From SLST01 sp964458555 (GTDB lineage Bacteria; Spirochaetota; Spirochaetia; DSM-27196; SLST01): DNA of 23,308 nucleotides. A program made the position numbers and the translations under genes. Location: contig CAYWJH010000045.1 in the NCBI GenBank assembly GCA_964458555.1, forward strand, positions 1 to 23,308. The letters run 5' to 3'. Shown here piece by piece: positions 15,402 through 22,226 of the stretch; the first letter of the stretch is position 1, and each line of letters begins with the position of its first letter. Under the pieces are notes generated by a model, which worked only from the letters and a program-made list of their open reading frames with translations, was not told the DNA's origin and did not search any database.

Positions 15402-16606
15402 GTGGTTCTCCTCGAAACGTAGTACTCGTCGGCCGCCGCGCCGATCCGGTCGGTAAGGAATGCCTTCGCGTCCACCGGCGTGCCGACGACCGCGCCGCCC
15501 TCCTCCACCACACCGGCCTCCAGAGAGGCGAGCGCGCAGTCGCAGACGAGCGTCGTGTAGAGCCCGAGCTCGAAGGGGGAGCGCAGCTCCGCGACGCGAT
15601 CGGCGGCGAGCTGTTCGGCGCGGAAGCGTCGGATCGCCTCCACGATACGTCCCGGCGCGTCCATGCCGTAGCCGCTCACCGTGCCGTCGGCGGCGAAGGT
15701 GCGGAAGAGCACGTTGCGCTGCTCCATCGACGTCGCCGTCACTTCGCGGTATCCGTAGTGATCGTCCCAGAGGTCGAGCATCCCGTCGCTGAAGACGAAG
15801 CGGGCCGACTGTACCGTCAGGCAGTCGGCCGTGTTCGGGAGCGCCCAACCGGTCACGATGTGACACGAGACTCCGCCTTCGAAGCGGACGCTCGTGTCGA
15901 CGAGGTCGTAACCGTCGACTGAAATCGGTTCGAGCGAGGGCAGCTTCTGCTTGTAGCCGATCGCGCGCACCTCCAGAGGGCGCAGGCGCGTGATGTGGAT
16001 GAAGGTGTCGGCCATGTGCGACGTCAGGAAGGTGACCGGGCTGTTGCGCGAGGCGAAATCGGGGGACGAGAAGAAGCGCGGCTCGCGGTTCGGGTCGGCC
16101 ACGAGCAGGCGGTCGAGCATGTGCATCGTCGTGCTCTGCAGCGTCCCGTAAGCGCCGGCGCCCACACGAGCGCGCGCCTCCTTGACGACCGGGTCCTCGC
16201 GCTTGTGGAAGTCTACGCCGACGAGGCGGTCGTTCGCGCGCACCGTTTCGATGATCCGGTGCACGTCCTCCACACGCTCGGCGGTCGGCTTGGGCAGCAC
16301 GACGTCGAGTCCCGCCTCGAGCGCGGCGATCGTGGGCTCGGCGTGCACGCTGTCGGGCGTGTTCACCGCGACCGCGTCGAGCTCGACGGTGGAGAGCATC
16401 TCGCGATAGTCGCGGAAGCGGCGCTCGCGCGGGATCTGCCGGCGGTCGGCGAAATCGGCGAGCGTTTCCCGGCTCGCGTCGCAGACGGCTGCCACGTCGA
16501 TGAGCTCGCTGTACGCGCTGCGGTAGTAGAGGTACTCGTAGATCTCCCGCACGACCGACCCGGTGCCGATCACGCCGAGCCGCAGCGGGCGGTTCGGCGA
16601 GCTCAT
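15398..16606 (-). CDS. Gfo/Idh/MocA-family NAD(P)-dependent oxidoreductase
   Basis: The 402-residue cytoplasmic protein has an N-terminal Rossmann domain with GVIGTGSVVREIYEY (11-25), the acidic strand end AVCDAS (40-45) and VAVNTPDSVHAEP (79-91). The family EKP motif appears as VLPKPTAE (103-110), keeping Lys106 but replacing Glu by Pro. VDFHKREDP (131-139) and HMADTFIH further on belong to the C-terminal sugar-binding domain. Relatives oxidise or reduce a hydroxyl of sugars and inositols, some making 3-keto intermediates that allow hydrolysis, elimination or epimerisation. Start and stop both overlap neighbours as ATGA, so it is translated in register with the sulfatase and NagB-like genes. 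The substrate is probably a sulfated or amino sugar derivative. Confidence 0.93.
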   Translation of the reverse strand: MSSPNRPLRLGVIGTGSVVREIYEYLYYRSAYSELIDVAAVCDASRETLADFADRRQIPRERRFRDYREMLSTVELDAVAVNTPDSVHAEPTIAALEAGLDVVLPKPTAERVEDVHRIIETVRANDRLVGVDFHKREDPVVKEARARVGAGAYGTLQSTTMHMLDRLLVADPNREPRFFSSPDFASRNSPVTFLTSHMADTFIHITRLRPLEVRAIGYKQKLPSLEPISVDGYDLVDTSVRFEGGVSCHIVTGWALPNTADCLTVQSARFVFSDGMLDLWDDHYGYREVTATSMEQRNVLFRTFAADGTVSGYGMDAPGRIVEAIRRFRAEQLAADRVAELRSPFELGLYTTLVCDCALASLEAGVVEEGGAVVGTPVDAKAFLTDRIGAAADEYYVSRRTT

Positions 16607-18111
16607 CCCGAGCCCAGCGGGCCGATCTCGCTCGCCCGCAGCCCCACGTAGTGCGAGTTGACCAGCGTGGCGTCGCCGGTTCGTTCGATCTCCGCCCACA
16701 TCCGCGCGGTGACGTCGCGGTAGGCGGCGGCGATCTCGCCGTCGCGGCCAAGCGCGGGGCCGTCGGCGCCGGCGAGGTTCGTGAGCTCGCCCGGATCGTC
16801 GGCGAGGTTGTAGAGCTCGTGGTCGTCGAAGCCGTTCCAGACGAGCTTCCAATCGCCGTGATAGTAGACGCGCTGCGTGAGCAGGAGCCGCCCGCCGTGA
16901 TACTCGGCGAGGCCGTCGCTATGCCGGGCGTCGGCCGCGGCGAGGTCGCGTCCTCCGCCCGTGGCGGAGTCGCCGCTTGCCGCGAGCACGTCGTCGAACA
17001 GCGGCGCGTCGCAGTCGATGCGCGTGGGGATGCCGTAGTACCGTAGCAGCGTTGGGAAGACCGCGTGCGTGCCCACCCGCGCGTTGGAGACGAGCGGCGA
17101 GGCGCCATCGGCATCCTCCTCGGCGATGCCCGGTCCGATCCCGGGTCCCGCGATCACGAGGGGCACGTTGTACGCCTCTTCCCACGCGCCCAGGTTCTTG
17201 CAGTACATGCCGTGGGCGCCCAGGTAGTCGCCGTGGTCGGTCAGGAGCACGACGACGGTGTCCTCGGTCAGGCCCCGGTCGTCGAGCTCGCCGAGCAGCC
17301 GCCCGAAGAGCGCGTCGATCTCGGTGATACTCGCGTAGTAGCAGCGCGCGGCCCTCAGGCGCTCCGCCTCCGAGAGTCCGTCGAACACGCGCGCGGCGCG
17401 CTGATAGACGCGCGGGCGGCCGCCCAGCTCGTCGTGCCAGTTCTCCGGAACCGGAAGCTCGCGGCCCTCGTATACCGCATACGCGTCCTTGCCGGTGATA
17501 TAGGGGTCGTGCGGCTCGGGGACGCTCACGAAGAGGCACCACGGGTCGTCGGGCGTCCCCGCAAGCTCGTCGAGCTCTTCGGCGGCGAGGTCGGTGATGA
17601 CGCCCATCGCGCGCTCCTCGGGGCGGACGCTCGTTACGCCGGCGAGCGTTGCCGGGCGATAGCCTTCCCCGCTGATCGTGATGACCGGGTCGAGCTCGCC
17701 GTGCGGGCTCGCCATGCGCCTTGCCATCACAGCCGAGTGCGCCGAACGGTCGCGCTGCCACCCGTACCAGGACGGGCGCTCGCTCGGCTCGACGTGCCAC
17801 TTGCCCACGTAGCTCGTCGTGTAGCCGGCGCGCACGAGGTCCTCCGCGAAGTGCGGGAGCCCCTCGCGGATACGGACCTGGTCGTGCGGCATCGTGTGCG
17901 TGACCCAGAGTACGTTATGATTGTGCGGGAGCTTGCCGGTCATGAGGCTCGCGCGCGCCGGCGAGCAGACGGCGTTCGGCGTGAACGCGCGCTCGAAGCT
18001 CACGCCGCGGCGGCGCAGCCGGTCGAGGTTGGGCGTGTGGCAGAGCTCCGTGTTGCCGATCGCGCGCGCCTGGAGCTGGTCGCACATGAGGACGAGGATG
18101 TTGGGACGCAC
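16603..18111 (-). CDS. Type I (formylglycine) sulfatase without signal peptide
   Basis: The 502-residue alkaline-phosphatase-fold sulfatase opens with RPNILVLMCDQ, where Asp11 is a calcium ligand. The sulfatase signature CSPARASLMTG starts at Cys49, which must be converted to formylglycine. GKWH (103-106), VPEPHDPY and the metal site TDHGDYLGAHG (Asp292, His293) follow. There is no signal peptide, so it should act in the cytoplasm, unlike most polysaccharide sulfatases. I chose the GTG at 18111 because AGGTGG lies five bases before it; a GTG at 18120, directly after the previous gene's TAG, would add three residues. It is the second gene of the operon and overlaps Gfo/Idh by four bases. The context suggests a sulfated amino sugar or a small sulfated oligosaccharide. 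No maturase gene is in the window. Confidence 0.93.
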   Translation of the reverse strand: MRPNILVLMCDQLQARAIGNTELCHTPNLDRLRRRGVSFERAFTPNAVCSPARASLMTGKLPHNHNVLWVTHTMPHDQVRIREGLPHFAEDLVRAGYTTSYVGKWHVEPSERPSWYGWQRDRSAHSAVMARRMASPHGELDPVITISGEGYRPATLAGVTSVRPEERAMGVITDLAAEELDELAGTPDDPWCLFVSVPEPHDPYITGKDAYAVYEGRELPVPENWHDELGGRPRVYQRAARVFDGLSEAERLRAARCYYASITEIDALFGRLLGELDDRGLTEDTVVVLLTDHGDYLGAHGMYCKNLGAWEEAYNVPLVIAGPGIGPGIAEEDADGASPLVSNARVGTHAVFPTLLRYYGIPTRIDCDAPLFDDVLAASGDSATGGGRDLAAADARHSDGLAEYHGGRLLLTQRVYYHGDWKLVWNGFDDHELYNLADDPGELTNLAGADGPALGRDGEIAAAYRDVTARMWAEIERTGDATLVNSHYVGLRASEIGPLGSG

Positions 18112-18120
18112 GCTTGCCAC

Positions 18121-18894
18121 CTACTCGACCGCGAATCCGTTCTCCTTCAGGAAGGAGAAGCTCTTCGCGACGTTCTCGATCGGGTCGTCGTCGTAGTGCG
18201 CGTCCTGCTCGACGATCACGAATTCGATGGGCGCGCTGCGGATCGCGTCGAAGACGCGGCGCCAGTTGAGGTTGCCCGAGCCGACCGGCGCAAAGCGCTG
18301 CTCGCGGTCGGTTGTCACGATCATATCCTTCACGTGCACGATCGACATGTACTCCGAGAACCGCTCGATGTACTCGGCGGGATCCGCACCGCCCGCCGTA
18401 ACCCAGTAGGTGTCGAGCTCGAACTTGATGTTGAGCGCCTTACCCTGCTCGAAGAGCTGGTCGATCCACGTCTTCCCGCCGAAACGTGCAAACTCATGGT
18501 TGTGGTTGTGGTAGCTGAAGTCCATCCGCTCGGACGTGATGTCCGGGAGCACCTTCCTCGCCTCGTCGAGGAAGCGGGAGACGCCGTCGGCGCTGCGGTA
18601 GTCGTCGGGCAGCGAACCGATCGCGGTATGCGTCGTGCCGTAGAGCTTGTGCAGGTCGATCACTCCCGGCAGGTCTTCGAGGAAACGATCCCACCCGAGG
18701 TGCGTCGCGCACGCCTTCAGACCCGAAGCCTGGAACGCCTTCGCGATGTCCTCCGGGTCGATGTCGCGAATGCCTGAGATCTGCACGTAGCGGTAGCCGG
18801 CCTCCGCGACGCGGTCGAAGGTGCGTTGAAGCCCGTCGAGGTCACCGCAGAGCTCGCGAAGGCTGAACATGTTGAGTCCGATTTTCCCGGTCAT
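18121..18894 (-). CDS. Sugar phosphate isomerase/epimerase (xylose isomerase-like TIM barrel)
   Basis: The 257-residue protein has the AP-endonuclease/xylose-isomerase-like barrel. Its likely metal ligands are Glu134 (YHNHNHEF), Asp161 (FELDTYW), His187 (IVHVKDM) and Glu229 (IVEQDA), the E-D-H-E set of this family. Such enzymes isomerise, epimerise or dehydrate keto-sugars and inositols and often sit with Gfo/Idh/MocA dehydrogenases, as here. AAGGAG five bases before the ATG marks the start. It is the first gene of the five-gene catabolic operon, ending one codon-length away from the sulfatase start region, and is divergent from a second barrel enzyme. The substrate is unknown. Confidence 0.92.
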   Translation of the reverse strand: MTGKIGLNMFSLRELCGDLDGLQRTFDRVAEAGYRYVQISGIRDIDPEDIAKAFQASGLKACATHLGWDRFLEDLPGVIDLHKLYGTTHTAIGSLPDDYRSADGVSRFLDEARKVLPDITSERMDFSYHNHNHEFARFGGKTWIDQLFEQGKALNIKFELDTYWVTAGGADPAEYIERFSEYMSIVHVKDMIVTTDREQRFAPVGSGNLNWRRVFDAIRSAPIEFVIVEQDAHYDDDPIENVAKSFSFLKENGFAVE

Positions 18895-18922
18895 GGGTAC
18901 TCCTTGGTTGATGCTGTGGCCT

Positions 18923-18950
18923 ATCCTACACCAAGGTGGCCGCCGTGCAA
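18923..18950 (-). promoter_or_regulatory. Candidate promoter of the sulfatase/nag operon
   Basis: On the minus strand TTGCAC (18950-18945), a 16-bp spacer and TAGGAT (18928-18923) give a leader of about 25 nt to the ATG at 18894. The 141-bp divergent region (18895-19035) must also drive the plus-strand epimerase, for which TAGTAT at 18984-18989 is the best -10 I see, without a good -35. No clear operator palindrome was found. Confidence 0.42.
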
Positions 18951-19035
18951 AACGGGCCGCGCCTTTCGTTGCGATCGGATTCGTAGTATCGTGGCGAGGC
19001 GCGTTCCGGAACCGAATTCGAATAGGAGGAAACGA

Positions 19036-19827
19036 ATGATACTCGCAGGCCGAACACAGATGATGGACTCGTACCCGGTACCGAAGGCGCTCGCCAAGAT
19101 GCGCGAGCTCGGGCTCACGGGCGCGGAGATCTGCGTGGAAGACATCAAGTTCAACATCCGCGGCGAGCTCCTCGATCCGCCCTATCTCGCGGACGCCGCG
19201 GCGGCGCTGCGCGAGCTCGGCTTCGAAGCGTGGAGCTACAGCTACCACGCCGACTACATCACGAACGACGAGGTACTGACCCGGACGATCCGCACGATCG
19301 AGCTCACCCGCGAGCTGGGGACCGATGTCTTCGTCTTCTCCGGCCGTCGACGCGACAAACGCGCCGACCCGGCCGAGGAGTGGCGAGCGCTCGTCGCGCG
19401 CACCCGTCCGCTCGTCGCCGCCGCAGAGGCGAACGGCGTGCGCCTCGCGCTCGAGACCGAGCCCGGCTTCTACTGCGGGACATCGGCGGAGCTGCTGCGG
19501 CTCATCGACGAGATGGACTCGCCGGCGCTCGGCGCGAACATGGACATTGGGCACGCCTTCCTCGTGGATCGCGACCCGCTCGGCGCGATTCGTTCGCTCG
19601 GCGGACGGGTCTTCCACGCTCACCTGGAAAACATGCGTCGCGGACTGCACGACCATCGACTTCCGCACGACGGCGACATGGACCTTGCGGCCTACCTGCG
19701 CGCGCTCGACGCCGCGGGGCTCGACGGCCCGGCCGCCTTCGACCTCTACGGCTACGACTACGAGTCGATCCTGCCGGGTGCGATCTCGCACGTGCGGGGG
19801 CTGCTCGCAGAGGCGGGTTCGGGGTGA
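19036..19827 (+). CDS. Second sugar phosphate isomerase/epimerase (TIM barrel)
   Basis: The 263-residue protein is another xylose-isomerase-like barrel, only distantly similar to the divergent one. Probable metal ligands are Glu140 (RLALETEPG), Asp170 (NMDIGHAF) and His196 (FHAHLENM), with HDGDMDLAAYLRAL (211-224), a block typical of the family. The last ligand, normally Glu in the final strand, appears as Asp236 in AAFDLYGYDYE. AGGAGG six bases before the ATG is a strong ribosome site; an open frame extends further upstream but lies in the control region. Its TGA overlaps the GTG of the kinase gene as GTGA, so the pair forms a coupled unit. It may act on the product of, or feed, the sulfatase/nag operon it faces. 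Confidence 0.9.
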   Translation: MILAGRTQMMDSYPVPKALAKMRELGLTGAEICVEDIKFNIRGELLDPPYLADAAAALRELGFEAWSYSYHADYITNDEVLTRTIRTIELTRELGTDVFVFSGRRRDKRADPAEEWRALVARTRPLVAAAEANGVRLALETEPGFYCGTSAELLRLIDEMDSPALGANMDIGHAFLVDRDPLGAIRSLGGRVFHAHLENMRRGLHDHRLPHDGDMDLAAYLRALDAAGLDGPAAFDLYGYDYESILPGAISHVRGLLAEAGSG

Positions 19828-20816
19828 ACGTCCAGGAGGCGCTCCTCCAGGAGCGGGTCGACCCGCACCTCTCCGACCGGGTTCTCACCGAGCTCGCCGA
19901 TCGCGCGCTCCGAGCCGCCGACGGCTCCGATGCGGCGCCCGCCGGACGCGTACGCGGCTACGAGATTCTCACCGGCGGGTGCTGGAATCGCGTGATCGGG
20001 ATCGAGGCCGATGGTCGACGGCTCGTCTGCAAGATCAGCCCCCATCCGCACGACGAGAAGATCGTTCGCGAGTTCGAGGTGCTCACCGCCTTCGCCGAAA
20101 AGACCGATTTGCCGGTTCCACACCCGCTCGCGCTCGACGCCGACGGCGAGCTCGTCCCCGGGACGACGCTCGTCATGAGCCGGATCCCCGGCGCGGTCAT
20201 GCACGAGTGCTTCGGCCTGCTCAACTACGGCGGGCGGCGCGCGATCGTCGACCAGATCGCCGGTGACCTCGCCGAGCTCCACCGCATCACCGGCAGCGGG
20301 TTCGGCGGCGTGGAGCTCCCGCCCGCGGAGCGGCACGCCGCCTGGCCCGACTTCTGGCTCCCGCGCTTCGACCGCGTCGTCGACGAGACCGCCGCGAGCG
20401 GGAGCGTCCCCGCACCGCTCATCGAGGGCGCCCGCGAGGTTCGATCGCATCTTCGCCCGCTCCTCGACATCGGCACCGAGTCGACGATGACGCACTACGA
20501 CATCTGGAGCGGCAACGTCATGATCGACGTCGAGGCCGACCCGCCGCGCGTGAGCGGCTACATAGACGTTCCCGGCTACTTCGCCGACTACGCGCGGGAG
20601 CTCTCGTTCGCGATGCTCTTCGGCGTGGCCAACCGCCGGTTCTTCGAGACGTACCTCGGGACGCACAGCCTCGACGACGGCTTCGAGCTGCGCGCGAACG
20701 TCTACAACCTGAAGATGAACATCAAGCACGTGCAGATGTACCCGTCGCAGCGCGTCTACCAGCACGGCGCGGCTGAGAATCTGAGATTCGTGCGCGCGGC
20801 GCTGGCCGGGGGCTGA
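19824..20816 (+). CDS. APH/fructosamine-kinase-like small-molecule kinase
   Basis: The 330-residue protein has the aminoglycoside-phosphotransferase kinase fold. Lys70 in LVCKISPHP and Glu83 in VREFEVL would position ATP. MTHYDIWSGNVMID (222-235) is the catalytic loop with Asp226 and Asn231, and Asp248 in GYIDVPGYFADYARELS binds metal. The WSGN variant and a following ELSFAMLFG...FFETY stretch resemble fructosamine kinases more than antibiotic-resistance enzymes. N-acetylhexosamine 1-kinase (NahK) is also in this superfamily, so phosphorylation of an amino sugar is a reasonable role here, and the nag genes otherwise lack a kinase. It starts with GTG overlapping the epimerase stop by four bases. 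Its end is 10 bp from the stop of the convergent URO-D gene. Confidence 0.86.
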   Translation: MNVQEALLQERVDPHLSDRVLTELADRALRAADGSDAAPAGRVRGYEILTGGCWNRVIGIEADGRRLVCKISPHPHDEKIVREFEVLTAFAEKTDLPVPHPLALDADGELVPGTTLVMSRIPGAVMHECFGLLNYGGRRAIVDQIAGDLAELHRITGSGFGGVELPPAERHAAWPDFWLPRFDRVVDETAASGSVPAPLIEGAREVRSHLRPLLDIGTESTMTHYDIWSGNVMIDVEADPPRVSGYIDVPGYFADYARELSFAMLFGVANRRFFETYLGTHSLDDGFELRANVYNLKMNIKHVQMYPSQRVYQHGAAENLRFVRAALAGG

Positions 20817-20826
20817 CCCGCGCGGC

Positions 20827-22015
20827 TCAGAACGCCATGCGCGCCCAGCCGGGCTCGGGATCCGGCTCAAGGCCGAGGATCTCGCGCGTGCGACGGACGT
20901 AGTACCGGTACAGATCGAGGGGGGTCCCGTTCGGAATCCGGTGGTCGAGCCCGAAGACGACCCCGCCCTCGCGCATCTTGGGCTGCAGCTTGTAGGCGAG
21001 CTCGCGGTCGATCGCCTCGCGCGAGGTGCGCGGGGCGAACTTGTCGATGCCACCCACGAGCTTCAACCGCGGACCGTAGCGCTCGCGCAGCGCGACGATG
21101 TCCATCCCGGCGGCCGGCTCGTTGGGTATGATCGAGTTGATTCCGGCGGCGAGGAGCGAGTCCACGATGGGGTTAATGTTTCCGTCCGAGTCGAGCCGGA
21201 AGAGCTCGGCGCGCGCGNNNNNNNNNNNNNNNNNNNNNNNNNNNNNNNNNNNNNNNNNNNNNNNNNNNNNNNNNNNNNNNNNNNNNNNNNNNNNNNNNNN
21301 NNNNNNNNNNNNNNNNNTAGTACGGCCCGATGAACTCGTCCATGATGTTCGGGCCCACGAGCGGCCCGCTCTTGCCCGCGAAGTCCTCGTGCACGCTCAG
21401 CTGGTCGACCGCCACCTCCGCGACGATGCGCGAGAGTATTTCGTGGTTGAGCCTGCGAAAGGTATCGAGCATGTCGCGGATCAGATCGGGCTGCGTGTAG
21501 AACGAGACGCACGCCTCCTCGTCGCCCATGAGCTCGCGGATCTCATCGTAGCCGCCGACGATGCCGGTCACGACGAGCGCATCGTCCTCGCGGGCGCGCC
21601 TGGCGCGATCGGCCCAGCCCTCTGCGAAGCGACGCTCGTCGAAGGCGTAGCGCGGCTTCACGCGCGCCCAGTCGGCTTCGGTCGCAACCGGGAAGTCGAG
21701 CGGCAGCGCGATCGTCGCCTTTCCTTTGGACAGCTTCATCCGCCTGCCCATCGCGTCGCGGACGAGGCTGTACTCGTCGTTGTCCTCGAGCACTTCCTCC
21801 GGGAGCGAGGGCCAGTACCCGTGCGCGACGTCCACGGTGGTACGCCGGACATAGTCGAAGCCGAAGGCGGTCAGGGCGATTTCCTCCTCGCTCGCCCCCT
21901 GCGCGCGCCACTCGTCCTCGAGGCCCACGAGCGGCCCGAAGAGCTCGACGAACATGGGGCGATCGACCTTCCGGCCGGCCATGTAGTCCAGGTATTGGTC
22001 ACGTAACCATTCCAT
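20827..22015 (-). CDS. Uroporphyrinogen decarboxylase (URO-D) family protein, interrupted by an assembly gap
   Basis: Two pieces of one gene flank a run of N. The N-terminal piece (22015-21318, about 232 residues) starts MEWLRDQYLDYMAGR and ends in GPNIMDEFIGPY. The C-terminal piece (21217-20827) reads ELFRLDSDGNINPIVDSLL, then NEPAAGMDIVALR and GGVVFGLDHRIPNG. Both match the non-haem branch of the URO-D superfamily, which includes corrinoid-dependent methyltransferases as well as many uncharacterised proteins common in sugar-degrading gene sets. No corrinoid protein is seen nearby. The reading frames on the two sides do not agree across exactly 100 N, so the gap length is a placeholder rather than a true size. 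GAGGAG upstream of the ATG supports the start. It follows the GH5 gene and the dioxygenase remnant on the same strand. Confidence 0.9.
21218..21317. other. Assembly gap of 100 N inside the URO-D gene
   Basis: Exactly 100 undetermined bases. The flanking halves belong to one gene, and frame agreement requires a missing length divisible by three, which 100 is not. From the family pattern I expect only about 12-16 missing codons, but that is from memory of related sequences. Confidence 0.99.
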
Positions 22016-22043
22016 CGCTCGCTCCTCGCTGCGGCCCGCGGGC

Positions 22044-22214
22044 TCAGCAACTGACGTCCTTGCCCTCTTCTCCGAAGATGGACAGGCGGTACTCCTGCGC
22101 GACCTTCTCCACCGAGCGGCCGACGTAGTGGTACTGCAGCGCCCATCGCTGCCCGTCGGTGCGGTTGGTCGGCGTGCCGCGCAGCATGAACATGGCTCCG
22201 TTTTCTTCGGTCAC
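22044..22214 (-). pseudogene. Short remnant resembling the C-terminus of a phytanoyl-CoA dioxygenase (PhyH) family protein
   Basis: A 56-codon frame begins just after the GH5 stop and ends with TGA at 22046-22044. From its first Met (22193) it reads MFMLRGTPTNRTDGQRWALQ, then YHYVGRS and, at the end, FGEEGKDVSC. This pattern (GTP-N-R-T-D...R-W-A-L-Q-Y-H-Y) resembles the end of PhyH iron/2-oxoglutarate dioxygenases, where the last iron-binding His stands just before the G-x-x-x-N block; here Arg occupies that place. There is no N-terminal catalytic part, so I call it a remnant. GGAG eight bases before the ATG at 22187 means a 47-residue small protein could still be made. It lies 28 bp before the URO-D gene, in the same direction. 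The family call is tentative. Confidence 0.48.
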
Positions 22215-22226
22215 CCGGTGAGCGGC

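Noticed and set aside
17065..18777. 570-codon plus-strand frame over the sulfatase and epimerase
   Set aside because: It is the antisense reading of two genes with complete catalytic motifs and carries no recognisable domain.
19824..20816. Antibiotic-resistance aminoglycoside phosphotransferase
   Set aside because: The fold is shared, but the WSGN loop and the coupling to a sugar epimerase point to a metabolic kinase.
20827..22015. URO-D gene as a frameshifted pseudogene
   Set aside because: The frame clash spans exactly 100 N, a standard scaffold placeholder, and both halves are otherwise intact.
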